Assembly (NCBI RefSeq): GCF_000523275.1
Contig: NZ_ATHQ01000001.1
Location: 1,371,289 to 1,435,288, forward strand
Source: Lebetimonas sp. JH292
GTDB lineage: Bacteria; Campylobacterota; Campylobacteria; Campylobacterales; Nautiliaceae
Length of the DNA stretch: 64,000 bases
Direction of reading: 5' to 3'
Shown here one piece after another: positions 1-9,394 of the stretch. The notes below the pieces were generated by a model that did no database searches, was not told the DNA's origin, and saw only the letters and a program-made list of their open reading frames with translations. Both the position numbers and the translations under genes were made by a program. Position 1 is the first letter of the stretch; every line of letters begins with the position of its first letter.

Positions 1-1
1 A

Positions 2-292
2 ACTGAGCAGTATTTATTATCAAAACTTCAGCAGCAGGGGGATAATAAGCAGTTTATCTTAACGGTTTCTGAGATGAATAAACTGGTTGAAGAAATAAGC
101 AATGCGGCTAGCGAAATTGTAAATAAGGGAATTGCTCCGGTGGTGTTGATAGTGGATCCGTTAATCAGAAAGCCTCTTGCTGAAATACTTGAAAGATTCG
201 GTGTGGATGTGGTAGTATTATCCCATGCGGAAATAGACCCTAATGCTAAATTTGAAGTGCTTGGAAGTATCAGTATAAATTTTAAGGAATAG
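2..292 (+). CDS. flhA: Flagellar export gate protein FlhA, C-terminal end (cut by window start)
   Basis: The reading frame is open from base 2 to the TAG at 290-292 and gives about 96 residues. The stretch VDPLIRKPLAEIL followed by VVVLSHAEI is the characteristic end of the cytoplasmic domain of FlhA, the inner-membrane export gate of the flagellar type III secretion system, which docks chaperone-substrate complexes. Only the last subdomain is visible; the membrane part lies upstream. The next gene starts 1 base after the stop, so the two may be co-transcribed. Confidence 0.93.
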   Translation, partial: TEQYLLSKLQQQGDNKQFILTVSEMNKLVEEISNAASEIVNKGIAPVVLIVDPLIRKPLAEILERFGVDVVVLSHAEIDPNAKFEVLGSISINFKE

Positions 293-293
293 C

Positions 294-1946
294 ATGTTAA
301 AAAGTACGGAAAAAAGTTTAATTAAAAAAATGTTTTTATATCCTGTTTTATTAATAATGTTTTCATTTTTACTGTTAATGATTTCATCATTTATTACTTT
401 GAAAACATTTAAAAAAAATGAAATAAATAAAGATATTGAAAATTTAATAAACAATAAAAAAAGTTTTATTAAAGAACATGTGGTTGGTTTATCGCAAGAT
501 GTTGACAATGCTTTAAAATTTAGTATTGATGAAACTAAAAAAAGTGTAAAACACAGAGTTTATCTAATTTATTATACCGTTAAAAGTCTTTATTCTTTAA
601 ATAAAAATAAAAAATTTATAATAACTTATTTGAATCAGTTAAACAAATATTTAAAAAATCATTATGTTTTTGTATATGATAAAAACGGAATAACAAAAGT
701 TCATAAATTAAATTCTTTTTTAGGAAGAAGCATTAAAACAATTTATTTGTCAAATCATATATCTTTTTATGAAATGAGTAAAAAAATTTTGCAAAAAAAT
801 AGTGAAGGGTTTATTGAAATAAAATTTTTCAAACCAAACCATACAAATAAAAAATATTTAAAAATAGATTTTATCAAATATATACCTGAACTTAATTTGA
901 TAATAGGTTCCGGAGAATATGTGGAAGAATTAAAAGCCAAACTTGCAAAGCAGATTTTTCAAAGAGTAATGATTAAAAAATATGGAAATAATAATTATTT
1001 TTTTATAATTAAAAAAGACGGCACATTAATTGTAAATCCCACATATAAAAATGAAATAGGAAAAAATATTTTGAATTTAAAAGATGTTGACGGGAAATAT
1101 TTTATAAAAGAGATGATAAAAAAAGCACTTTCAAATAAAAACGGTGCTTTTGTAATTTATAAATGGTTAAATCCAAATGATAATAAAATAGAAAAAAAAC
1201 TCACATATGTAATATACAATAAAACAATAGATGCCGTAATAGGAAGTGGTTTGTATATTCAGCAGGATATAAATAAGTATGTAAATAAAGAAAAAAGGAG
1301 AATAAACAATGAATTTAAATCGTTTTATAAAAGTTTGATTTTTACTTTTTTGGCAGTTTTAATATTTTCGGTTTTATTGACATATTTTCTTTCTAAAAGA
1401 TTAGAATTTATTTTTACAAAATATAATAATTTATTGGAAAAAGAAAAAAATAAAGCTGAATTTGAATCTTTGCATGATACTTTGACAAAAATACCGAACA
1501 GAAGGTTTTTTAACCAGAAACTGAAAGAAGAGTTTTTAAGGGCAAAACGATATAATACAACGTTTTCACTGGCAATGATAGATATTGACCATTTTAAAAA
1601 AATAAATGATACATACGGTCACGACACAGGGGATACCGTTCTTAAAAAAATGACTTCTTATATCAGAAAAAATATTAGAAAAAGTGATTTTTTTGCAAGA
1701 TGGGGAGGAGAGGAATTTATGCTTATTTTCCCATATACAAATTTACAAAAAACTAAACAAATTTGTGAAAAACTAAAAAAAGAACTGCAGGAAAATGAGT
1801 CTGTTCAAAAACCTGTAAAATTTACAATAAGCTGTGGTATTACAGAATTCAGAAATGATGGCGATATAGAAAATATTATAAAAAGGGTTGATACAGCTTT
1901 ATATGAGGCTAAAAATAGTGGTAGGGATAAAATTGTAGCTATTTAA
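294..1946 (+). CDS. Membrane diguanylate cyclase with Cache sensor domain
   Basis: A 550-residue protein with a transmembrane helix at about 13-34, an extracytoplasmic Cache-type sensor region (about 40-340), a second helix (about 347-366) and a C-terminal GGDEF domain (about 390-550). The active site reads GGEEF near residue 470, and an RxxD product-inhibition site (RKSD) lies just before it, so the enzyme should make c-di-GMP from two GTP and be feedback-inhibited. The ligand is unknown. It follows flhA directly and converges with cmoA, overlapping it by 8 bases. The start ATG comes right after the flhA stop. Confidence 0.9.
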   Translation: MLKSTEKSLIKKMFLYPVLLIMFSFLLLMISSFITLKTFKKNEINKDIENLINNKKSFIKEHVVGLSQDVDNALKFSIDETKKSVKHRVYLIYYTVKSLYSLNKNKKFIITYLNQLNKYLKNHYVFVYDKNGITKVHKLNSFLGRSIKTIYLSNHISFYEMSKKILQKNSEGFIEIKFFKPNHTNKKYLKIDFIKYIPELNLIIGSGEYVEELKAKLAKQIFQRVMIKKYGNNNYFFIIKKDGTLIVNPTYKNEIGKNILNLKDVDGKYFIKEMIKKALSNKNGAFVIYKWLNPNDNKIEKKLTYVIYNKTIDAVIGSGLYIQQDINKYVNKEKRRINNEFKSFYKSLIFTFLAVLIFSVLLTYFLSKRLEFIFTKYNNLLEKEKNKAEFESLHDTLTKIPNRRFFNQKLKEEFLRAKRYNTTFSLAMIDIDHFKKINDTYGHDTGDTVLKKMTSYIRKNIRKSDFFARWGGEEFMLIFPYTNLQKTKQICEKLKKELQENESVQKPVKFTISCGITEFRNDGDIENIIKRVDTALYEAKNSGRDKIVAI

Positions 1947-2646
1947 AAGCAATAAATGTCGCAAAATTATTCCATCTGAAAATTACTTCAACTTCTTTAA
2001 ATCCCGCATTTTTTAGCATTTCAATGTTTTCTTCCATGGTATAAGGGATTAAAACATTTTCCAAAGCTTCTCTCTTCCTAGCTATTTCATATTCCGAATA
2101 GCCCATTTTCTTTTTATAATCATAATATAAATCTATCATTGTTTTATTTAATTTTTTATCATTTGTAACAAGTTTTTCGCTCATTAAAAATATTCCGTCA
2201 TTTTTCAGGGAATTGTAAATTTTTTTAATGAGCTTTTCCCTTTTTAGGGGTCTTATGAATTGAATTGTGTAATTTGCAATAATAGCGTTTGAATTTTTAA
2301 TTTCATAATTTAAAAAATCCGTTTTAATAAATTTAATATCAACTCCAAATGCTTTTGCCTTGGTTTTTGCCCTTTTAATCATAGCGTCTGAATTGTCTAT
2401 TCCTATTAGATTTAATTTTTTATCGCTTTTTTTGGCAAGTTCTATTAAAAAAGTTCCGGTTGAGCTTCCCATATCCACAATTTTATCGCTTTCTTTTAAA
2501 AAATTTTTTAAAATATCTATTTGTAAATTTAAATTTTCTTTATAAAAAGGGACACTTCTATTTAACATATCGTCAAATACGCTGGCAACCTCTTCGTCAA
2601 ATTCGAACTGTTTTTTTATCGGTTTATTGAAAACTTTGTCTTTCAA
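1939..2646 (-). CDS. cmoA: Carboxy-S-adenosyl-L-methionine synthase CmoA
   Basis: A 235-residue class I methyltransferase-fold protein. The N-terminal [13 protein letters not shown] and RSVPFY motifs and the SAM-binding [10 protein letters not shown] segment match CmoA, which converts prephenate and SAM to carboxy-SAM used by CmoB to modify uridine 34 of tRNA. Length is as expected for the family. It is transcribed against its neighbours and shares its upstream region with metY. Confidence 0.92.
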   Translation of the reverse strand: MKDKVFNKPIKKQFEFDEEVASVFDDMLNRSVPFYKENLNLQIDILKNFLKESDKIVDMGSSTGTFLIELAKKSDKKLNLIGIDNSDAMIKRAKTKAKAFGVDIKFIKTDFLNYEIKNSNAIIANYTIQFIRPLKREKLIKKIYNSLKNDGIFLMSEKLVTNDKKLNKTMIDLYYDYKKKMGYSEYEIARKREALENVLIPYTMEENIEMLKNAGFKEVEVIFRWNNFATFIAFK

Positions 2647-2661
2647 CTTTTTTCCTTATGG

Positions 2662-2667
2662 TATAAT
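2662..2667 (+). promoter_or_regulatory. Probable -10 box of metY
   Basis: A perfect TATAAT lies 32 bases before the metY start in the short gap between the divergent cmoA and metY genes. No clear -35 box is seen, which is usual for sigma70 promoters in Campylobacterota. Confidence 0.5.
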
Positions 2668-2698
2668 TTTTAATAATTTTACTATAAAAGGCGTTTTT

Positions 2699-3952
2699 AT
2701 GAAAGATGCAACTTTAGCCCTACATTTAGGATATGAAAAAGACAATCAAAAAGCGATGCAGGTTCCTATTTATATGACCACGGCTTATGAATATGAAAGC
2801 ACGGAGCATGCGGCAAGGCTTTTTAATCTGGAAGAAACCGGAAATATTTATACGAGACTTGATAACCCCACTACAAGAGTTTTTGAAAAAAGAATAGCGG
2901 CGCTGGAAAGGGGAATAGGAGCCGTTGCAACGGCTAGCGGAATGGCGGCGGTGTTTTATTCTCTTACAAATTTAGTGCAAAGCGGGGATAATATAATTAT
3001 TTCAAATAAATTATACGGGGGAAGTATAACCCTTTCTACCCATACATTGAATAAATTTGGTATTAAAGCAAAATTTTTTGATGTTCATAATCCTGAGATG
3101 CTGGAAGATATGATAGATGAGGGAACAAAAGCAATTTTGATTGAGAGCGTTTCAAATCCGGCCTTGGCGGTGCCTGATTTTGAAGGAATTGGTGAAATTG
3201 CTAAAAAAAGAGGAATTATATTGATTTGTGACAATACAATTGCAACTCCTTACGGTGTAAAGCCTCTTACACTCGGATGCGATATTGTGTTGCACAGTTC
3301 AAGCAAATATATAGTGGGAAACGGGAGTGCAATAGGCGGTGTTATAATTGAGGGAAAAAGTGCCAAAGAAAAGCTCTCTTCATACAGATATCCTCAGTTT
3401 AACGAGCCGGATGAGAGTTATCACGGACTTGTTTATAATAAAAAATTTGAAACTCCTTTCACAGCAAGGGCAAGACTTGCGCTTCTGAGGGACTTCGGGG
3501 CGGTAATGTCCCCTTTTAACGCCTGGCTTATGATTTTGGGGCTTGAGCATTTGTATCTTAGAATAAAAGCCCACAGCGAAAACGCACTTGAAATAGCCAA
3601 ATTTTTAAAATCTCAAAAAAATATAAAAAAAGTAAATTATCCTTTTTTGGAAGATGATATAAATTATAAATATGCCAAAAAATACCTTAAATACGCAGGT
3701 GGAATTGTAAGTTTTGTGGTGGAGAGTTTTGAAAAAGCAAAAAATATTGCAAATTCTCTTGAAATTTTTTCCCTTGTAACGAATATTGGCGATTCTAAAT
3801 CAATCGTAACGCATCCGGCAAGTACAACACACCAGCAGTTAAATAAAGAAGAGCTGATAAAAGCGGGGGTTGATGAAGGGCTTATCAGGCTAAGTATCGG
3901 GCTTGAAGATGTGGAGGATTTGATAAATGATTTGAAAAAGGCTCTTAATTGA
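2699..3952 (+). CDS. metY: O-acetylhomoserine sulfhydrylase MetY
   Basis: A 417-residue PLP enzyme of the Cys/Met metabolism family. It contains YTRLDNPTTRVFE, ATASGMAAV and, around residue 203, the HSSSKY segment with the PLP-binding lysine. It should combine O-acetylhomoserine with sulfide to homocysteine and works with metX, found 2.2 kb downstream. An upstream in-frame start at 2627 would overlap cmoA and add an unrelated leader, so the ATG at 2699 is preferred; the resulting length fits the family. The stop overlaps the TTG start of the next gene. Confidence 0.93.
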   Translation: MKDATLALHLGYEKDNQKAMQVPIYMTTAYEYESTEHAARLFNLEETGNIYTRLDNPTTRVFEKRIAALERGIGAVATASGMAAVFYSLTNLVQSGDNIIISNKLYGGSITLSTHTLNKFGIKAKFFDVHNPEMLEDMIDEGTKAILIESVSNPALAVPDFEGIGEIAKKRGIILICDNTIATPYGVKPLTLGCDIVLHSSSKYIVGNGSAIGGVIIEGKSAKEKLSSYRYPQFNEPDESYHGLVYNKKFETPFTARARLALLRDFGAVMSPFNAWLMILGLEHLYLRIKAHSENALEIAKFLKSQKNIKKVNYPFLEDDINYKYAKKYLKYAGGIVSFVVESFEKAKNIANSLEIFSLVTNIGDSKSIVTHPASTTHQQLNKEELIKAGVDEGLIRLSIGLEDVEDLINDLKKALN

Positions 3953-6108
3953 AAGAGGAGATTAAAAAACTCTCTTTAATTCCGGTTTTGCTTTTTTTTA
4001 TTTTTTCAGTATTTTTTTTTGTGATTTTTTACCAGTATATAAGATATATTTTGGAAAAAGATATATATGAAACTGAAAAAAGGGTAATTAATATAGAAAA
4101 AATGCATTTAAAACAGGATGTTGATAAATTTAAAAAAACGTTTAATTTGATTTTTGATACATCCTATAGTGTGGCAAATTCAAATTTAGAAATTTTTTTA
4201 AAAATATTGCTTGAAAAAAATACAATAAATAATTTTTATATTTCAAAAGACAACAGTTTTATTTATGGAAAAGTGATAAATAAAAAATTAAATTATGAAA
4301 TATATAAAAACAGATATATTATACTGAATTATAAAAATAATAAATTTTTGGTTTATTTTATAAATAAAGGAAAAAATGTCTATATAGCGGGAATTAATAA
4401 AAAATATCTTGATAATCTGGCGTTAAATAAAATAAAAAAATATCTCGATGAAATAAATAAAAACAATCCAAATTATATAGCTATGGGAAAAATAACTACT
4501 TTTAACCCGGATAAAGACGGAATTTTTGGATATTTATATTATATGCCTTTAAAATTAAGAGAAATGGAAGGATTTGTTCTTTCAACTAAAAAACCTGATG
4601 TAAAAGGTAATTATTTCAGAAAAAAATATCTTGAGTGTTTTAAAAAACATAAAAACTGTTTTATAGAGTATTATTTTAAAAATCCAAAAACAGGAAAAAT
4701 TGAGCAAAAAATAAGTTATTTTACACTGATAAAAAATTTTAATTTTGATATATTAAAAGGTATTTACGCATCCCAGATAAAAAATGAAATAAAAAAAGAG
4801 ATAGTAGGACAGCAGAAAGAATTTAAAAAAATTTTTTTGATAGGAATTTTTATATATTTTGTTTTATTAATTATTTTATATATTGTTTTGACTTATTTTA
4901 TTCAAAAGTTTCAAAATAGAATATTAAATGAATATGGGAAACTGATTGAAAAGCTTAGAAAAAGATATTATTTTGATTCCCTGACAAATTTGCCAAACAG
5001 GCATAAACTGATAAAAAATTTAGATAATTACGAAGGTTTGATTCTTATTGATATTGATGATTTTTCCGATGTAAACGATGTTTACGGATTTGACATGGGC
5101 AACGAAATTTTAAGAAATTTTTCCAAAAGATTATTATCAAAATATAAAAATGTTTACAGGAGTGGAAATGACGAATTCGTTATAGGGTTTAAAAGAAAAA
5201 TAACTAAAAAAGATTTGTGTGAAATTGCAAATAACAAATATGAGTTTAACCTTATAGAAATATCTTTCAGCATAAGCGGAAGCAATGAAAAGGGAAAACT
5301 TTTAAAAACAGCTGAAAGCGCTTTAAAAAAAGCTAAAAAAAACAGTGAAAACTGTGTTTTGTTTAATGAAAAAATAGAAAAAGAACAGAGTGAAAGAATA
5401 AAAACAATACAAAAACTTAAAAAAGTTTTGGAATATAAAAGAATAATTCCTTATTATCAGTGTATAAAAGGAGAAAAAGAAAAATACGAAGCACTTATGA
5501 GAGTCGAAATAGACGGTGAAATTATGCCTCCTTTTTATTTTATGGACCTTTTGAAAGAGGCAAAGCTCTATTATAAGTTTTCTGAAATAATGATTCAAAA
5601 GGTGCTTGACGATGTAAAAAACGAAAGAATAAAAAATGTATCTATTAATCTCTCTTTTATAGATATAGTAAACGAGGAAACAAACAGATTTTTATTAAAC
5701 CTTGTAAACAACTGCAAAAAAACCTCTGAAATAACATTTGAAATACTGGAAAGCGAAAGTATTAAAGATTTTGAACTTGTAAAAAAATTTATTGATTATG
5801 TCAAAAGTAAAGGCATAAAAATATCAATAGACGATTTTGGAAGCGGATATTCAAATTATATCAGAATATTGGAGCTTAAACCGGATTTTATAAAAATTGA
5901 CGGAACGATTGTCAAGAATATAAATAATGATAAATATTATGAAATAATAAAACTGATGATAGAATTTGCCAAAAAATTTAATATTAAAACTGTTGCCGAA
6001 TTTGTTGAGAATGAAGAGATTTACAATAAATTAAAAAATCTCGGAATTGATTATTATCAGGGTTATTATTTTTGTAAACCTGAAAAATTAGAAAATCTAA
6101 AAAAATAA
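3949..6108 (+). CDS. Membrane GGDEF-EAL protein, probable c-di-GMP phosphodiesterase
   Basis: A 719-residue protein: transmembrane helix (about 11-33), long periplasmic sensor region, second helix (about 291-314), GGDEF domain and C-terminal EAL domain (about 490-719). The cyclase signature is degenerate (SGNDEF near residue 405), whereas the EAL domain keeps its EAL glutamate (YEAL near 515) and DDFGSGYSN (about 627). It therefore most likely degrades c-di-GMP. The start is TTG overlapping the metY stop, so it is translationally coupled to metY; such pairing with methionine genes is unusual, and metX follows immediately. Confidence 0.88.
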   Translation: MKEEIKKLSLIPVLLFFIFSVFFFVIFYQYIRYILEKDIYETEKRVINIEKMHLKQDVDKFKKTFNLIFDTSYSVANSNLEIFLKILLEKNTINNFYISKDNSFIYGKVINKKLNYEIYKNRYIILNYKNNKFLVYFINKGKNVYIAGINKKYLDNLALNKIKKYLDEINKNNPNYIAMGKITTFNPDKDGIFGYLYYMPLKLREMEGFVLSTKKPDVKGNYFRKKYLECFKKHKNCFIEYYFKNPKTGKIEQKISYFTLIKNFNFDILKGIYASQIKNEIKKEIVGQQKEFKKIFLIGIFIYFVLLIILYIVLTYFIQKFQNRILNEYGKLIEKLRKRYYFDSLTNLPNRHKLIKNLDNYEGLILIDIDDFSDVNDVYGFDMGNEILRNFSKRLLSKYKNVYRSGNDEFVIGFKRKITKKDLCEIANNKYEFNLIEISFSISGSNEKGKLLKTAESALKKAKKNSENCVLFNEKIEKEQSERIKTIQKLKKVLEYKRIIPYYQCIKGEKEKYEALMRVEIDGEIMPPFYFMDLLKEAKLYYKFSEIMIQKVLDDVKNERIKNVSINLSFIDIVNEETNRFLLNLVNNCKKTSEITFEILESESIKDFELVKKFIDYVKSKGIKISIDDFGSGYSNYIRILELKPDFIKIDGTIVKNINNDKYYEIIKLMIEFAKKFNIKTVAEFVENEEIYNKLKNLGIDYYQGYYFCKPEKLENLKK

Positions 6109-6136
6109 GTTAAAATTTCATTTAAAAAAGGAAAAT

Positions 6137-7237
6137 ATGAAAATTGAAACCAAAATAGCCAAATTTACAAAACCTTTATATCTTGAAAGCGGTAGAATTC
6201 TTGAACCTTGGCAGATTATTTATGAAACATACGGAGAGCTTAATGAAAAAAAAGACAATGTGATTCTTATAACACATGCACTTTCCGGTTCCCATCATGC
6301 GGCCGGAATGTATGAGGGTGAGAGAAAACCTGGCTGGTGGGATTCTTTAATCGGCGATGGAAAAGCGGTCGATACCACTAAATATTTTGTTATAGCAACA
6401 AATGTAATAGGTAGCTGTTTTGGCTCAACCGGTCCTATCAGTCCGATATATCCCGGAAGCAGTGAAAGATACAGGCTTAAATTTCCTGTAATTACAATAA
6501 AAGATATGGTAAAAGCCCAAAAAATTTTATTGGATTTTTTAGGAATTAAACACTTAAAAGCCGTAATAGGCGGAAGTATGGGAGGGATGCAGGCATTAAG
6601 ATTTGCTGTGGATTATCCGGGATTTGTTGAAAAAATTTTCCCTATTGCCACAACGTATCAGACAAGACCGTATGTAATTGCTATTAATAAATCTATGATT
6701 GAGGCGCTTAGGAGTGATTGTGAATTTAAAAACGGAAATTATGACCCGAAAGAAATCAGGAAAAAAGGCCTGAAAGGTTTGGCGGCTGCAAGAATGGTAG
6801 GGTATTTAAATTATATTTCCCCTAAAACGTTTGATAAAAAATTTGGAAGAGATTATGTAAAAACAGACGGTATGTTTGAACTTTTCGGAAGGTTTCAGGT
6901 TGAAAGTTATCTGGAATATAACGGAAGCTCTTTTCCAAAATGGTTTGATCCGCTAAGTTATATATATTTGTTAAAAGCTATTTCACTTTTTGATATAGGC
7001 AGAGGGTTTATTAATACAAAAGAGGCTTTTTCACAGATTAAAGACAAACTTGTTTTGATTTCCTTTTCAGGGGATACTCTGTTTTTTCCAGAAGAGATGA
7101 GGGAAATTAAAAAATATATGGATGATATAAACGGAATTTGCGAGTTTTATGAAATAAAAAGCGATTACGGACATGACAGTTTTTTGGTTGAAGTAGATAA
7201 ATTTGAAGATATTATTAAAGAGGAGCTAAGTAAATAG
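6137..7237 (+). CDS. metX: Homoserine O-acetyltransferase MetX
   Basis: A 366-residue alpha/beta-hydrolase fold acyltransferase. The nucleophile elbow GGSMGGMQAL (about 145-154), the Asp in SGDTLFFP (about 311) and the His in YGHDSFLVE (about 345) form the catalytic triad typical of MetX, which acetylates homoserine with acetyl-CoA for MetY. ALSGSHHAAG near the N-terminus is also a MetX signature. An AAGGAAA site precedes the ATG. Downstream lies a repeat element and then xseB. Confidence 0.94.
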   Translation: MKIETKIAKFTKPLYLESGRILEPWQIIYETYGELNEKKDNVILITHALSGSHHAAGMYEGERKPGWWDSLIGDGKAVDTTKYFVIATNVIGSCFGSTGPISPIYPGSSERYRLKFPVITIKDMVKAQKILLDFLGIKHLKAVIGGSMGGMQALRFAVDYPGFVEKIFPIATTYQTRPYVIAINKSMIEALRSDCEFKNGNYDPKEIRKKGLKGLAAARMVGYLNYISPKTFDKKFGRDYVKTDGMFELFGRFQVESYLEYNGSSFPKWFDPLSYIYLLKAISLFDIGRGFINTKEAFSQIKDKLVLISFSGDTLFFPEEMREIKKYMDDINGICEFYEIKSDYGHDSFLVEVDKFEDIIKEELSK

Positions 7238-7320
7238 TGAAAATGGTGAAAGCCTGTCCGGCCGCTTGCAAAGCGGCGGGGTGGTGAGTAGTGAAAATGG
7301 TGAATGTTGGATAATGAATT
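7236..7320. repeat. Intergenic repeat with GC-rich hairpin, copy 1
   Basis: Between metX and xseB, two AGTGAAAATGGTGAA tracts flank a GC-rich core. The core contains the perfect hairpin GCCGCTT-GCA-AAGCGGC (7261-7277). A second copy of the same hairpin with the same flanks (GCCTG before, GGTGGTGA after) lies at 17640-17695. High GC in a very AT-rich genome and repetition mark it as a dispersed REP-like element rather than a gene-specific terminator, although it may act as one. Confidence 0.8.
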
Positions 7321-7336
7321 TTGATAAAGGAGAATT

Positions 7337-7513
7337 ATGCAGGATTTTGAAAAAAAATTAAAAGAGGCAAAAGAGCTTTTGGAAAAATTAAACGACCCTG
7401 AACTTACGCTTTTTCAGGCGATGGAATATTATAAAAAAGGTATAAAACTGCTTGAAGAGGCTGCTAAAATGATAGAAGAGGCCAAACTTCAGTTTAAAGA
7501 ACTTACAAAATGA
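7337..7513 (+). CDS. xseB: Exodeoxyribonuclease VII small subunit XseB
   Basis: A 58-residue, fully helical protein starting MQDFEKKLKEAKELLEKLN with the typical XseB pattern of a short helical hairpin ending in an EEAKLQFKEL helix. It is the small subunit of exonuclease VII, which degrades single-stranded DNA with XseA (not in the window). AAAGGAG lies six bases before the ATG. Its stop overlaps the ATG of the next gene (ATGA), suggesting coupled translation. Confidence 0.85.
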   Translation: MQDFEKKLKEAKELLEKLNDPELTLFQAMEYYKKGIKLLEEAAKMIEEAKLQFKELTK

Positions 7514-8448
7514 AAATAGCGGCCCTTCAAAGTGCCGAGCTGCCTATAAATAAAACAAAACTTGATTATTATATAAATATTGCAAAAAAAGAAAAAGTTA
7601 AGATTTTTATTCTTCCCGAATATGTTTTAAACAGGTTTTTTAAGGAACTTGAAAAAACACCAAAAAATTTTATTATAGAACAGTCAAGACATCAGTTGGA
7701 ACTTCTTAAAAAACTATCTAAAATTTATAATATCGTAATCATTGCACCTGTTGTGACATATGAAGATAAAAAATTTTTTAAGATAATCATCAAAGCAAAA
7801 AACGGTAGAATTTATAAATATTATCAGCAGATTTTAATGCCATATTCACATTGGAATGAAGAAAAATTTTTTGCTAAAAAAGAAAACAGGCCTTTTATTT
7901 TTAATATTCAAAATATACGGTTTGGGATAATGTCTGGATTTGAGAGCCATTTTACTAAATTTTGGGATTATTTTGAAACTAAAAAGGCTGATATTGTTTT
8001 AATTCCGAGTATTGGAACTTTTAATTCTTTTAAAAGATGGTTTGAAATGCATAAAACATTCGCTTTTTTAAAAAATATGTATGTATTAAGGGTTAACCGT
8101 GTGGGAAACTGGAAAGAGTGGGAATTTTACGGAAAAAGTTATCTGATAAACCCTTTTGGGGAAGTTGAAAATATTTTGGGAAATAAAGAAGAGATGATAA
8201 TCTGCAAACTTGATAAAAACATTATTAAAGAAGCGAGAAGAGAATGGAAATTTAATAAATTAAGCAGAGAGCTTAATTTAAATTTTATATTTTCATTAAT
8301 CAAAAATTTCAAGTATTTCATACGCCGTGTTTCTTTTAGCCGGAATTTCCCCCACGTCTTTAATCAGTTCAATCATTTCCTGCTGATTCATTGCATTTTG
8401 AGCACCCGCGCTTCTAACCACATTTTCTTCCATCATGGTAGAACCTAA
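7510..8448 (+). CDS. Nitrilase-fold protein lacking catalytic Cys and Lys (pseudoenzyme)
   Basis: The N-terminal 260 residues have the carbon-nitrogen hydrolase fold: MKIAALQSAELP, ILPEYV with the general base Glu37, and the late strand KSYLINPFGEV. The catalytic lysine position after the YxK-type strand reads YYQQILMP (Gln), and the nucleophile strand that normally reads like MICYD reads MSGFE (Gly in place of Cys). Two of three catalytic residues are thus absent. The last 50 residues run antisense through the mqnC 3' end and look unlike the family, so a stop may have been lost near 8300. Translation is coupled to xseB. Confidence 0.75.
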   Translation: MKIAALQSAELPINKTKLDYYINIAKKEKVKIFILPEYVLNRFFKELEKTPKNFIIEQSRHQLELLKKLSKIYNIVIIAPVVTYEDKKFFKIIIKAKNGRIYKYYQQILMPYSHWNEEKFFAKKENRPFIFNIQNIRFGIMSGFESHFTKFWDYFETKKADIVLIPSIGTFNSFKRWFEMHKTFAFLKNMYVLRVNRVGNWKEWEFYGKSYLINPFGEVENILGNKEEMIICKLDKNIIKEARREWKFNKLSRELNLNFIFSLIKNFKYFIRRVSFSRNFPHVFNQFNHFLLIHCILSTRASNHIFFHHGRT

Positions 8449-9342
8449 ATCGTTAGCCCCGTATAAAAGTGCAAGCTGTCCGATATAACTGCCCTGCGTT
8501 ACCCAGGAGCTTTGAATATTTTTAAAATTATCCAAAAACAGTCTTGCAACCGCAAGATACCTTAAATATCTGTTTGAAGAAGCCTTATATTTTACAATAC
8601 CTTCTTTATAAAGTGCAGTATTGTACGGCTGAAAAGACCACATAATAAAAGCTCTGAATCCTCCTGTTTCGTCCTGCAATTTTCTTATTAAATCCCAGTG
8701 TTCCACTATTTCTTCAACTGTTTCCACTGTCCCGAACATCATTGTAGCGGTTGAGCGCATGCCTATTTCGTGTGCGCTTTTATGAACTTCAAGCCATGTG
8801 GAAGTATCTATTTTATTTGGCGCTATTATGTCCCTTACCCTGTCGCTTAATATTTCCGCCCCGGCTCCCGGAATTGAAAAAAGCCCTTTTTCTTTTAGCC
8901 TCATTAAAACTTCTTTTATAGGAATTTTGCTTATTTTGCTTATATACGCAATTTCGGGCGCAGAAAATCCGTGTATGGTTATCTTTGGATATTTTTTATG
9001 AATGTGCTCCACTAAATTTTCGTAAAAATCAATTCTTAAATTCGGATGAACACCACCTTGAAAAAGTATCTGTGTTCCACCTATTTTTATCAGTTCATCA
9101 ATTTGTTTATCTTTTTCTTCAAAACTCAGAATATACGCATCTTCATTTTTTTTATGCCTGTAAAAAGCACAAAATTTGCAGTCTATAAAACATATATTGG
9201 TATAATTTATGTTTCGGTCGACAATAAAAGTGGTTATTTTTTTAGGATGAAGCTCTCTTTTTTTCTCAAGCGCCATTTTCCCCAGAGTAATTAAATCCTC
9301 ATTTTTAATTAAATCTACTGCTTTTTCTTTGGATATTCTCAA
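8296..9342 (-). CDS. mqnC: Cyclic dehypoxanthinyl futalosine synthase MqnC
   Basis: A 348-residue radical SAM enzyme. The FIVDRNINYTN segment followed by CFIDCKFC (cysteines 51, 55 and 58, ligands of the [4Fe-4S] cluster) and AFYR are diagnostic of MqnC in the futalosine menaquinone pathway. It cyclises dehypoxanthinyl futalosine. The truncated ubiD at 36.5-37.9 kb could belong to a later step of the same pathway. It diverges from the soluble cyclase gene at 9395, and its 3' end overlaps the extended nitrilase-like frame by about 150 bases. Confidence 0.92.
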   Translation of the reverse strand: MRISKEKAVDLIKNEDLITLGKMALEKKRELHPKKITTFIVDRNINYTNICFIDCKFCAFYRHKKNEDAYILSFEEKDKQIDELIKIGGTQILFQGGVHPNLRIDFYENLVEHIHKKYPKITIHGFSAPEIAYISKISKIPIKEVLMRLKEKGLFSIPGAGAEILSDRVRDIIAPNKIDTSTWLEVHKSAHEIGMRSTATMMFGTVETVEEIVEHWDLIRKLQDETGGFRAFIMWSFQPYNTALYKEGIVKYKASSNRYLRYLAVARLFLDNFKNIQSSWVTQGSYIGQLALLYGANDLGSTMMEENVVRSAGAQNAMNQQEMIELIKDVGEIPAKRNTAYEILEIFD

Positions 9343-9370
9343 AATAACTCCTTTTTTTGTATAATTGCTT

Positions 9371-9376
9371 TATAAT
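9371..9376 (+). promoter_or_regulatory. Probable -10 box of the soluble diguanylate cyclase gene
   Basis: TATAAT lies 19 bases upstream of the ATG at 9395 in the mqnC/cyclase divergent gap. A second TATAAT-like hexamer lies 12 bases further upstream. Confidence 0.45.
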
Positions 9377-9394
9377 ATCAAAAAAAGGCAAATC

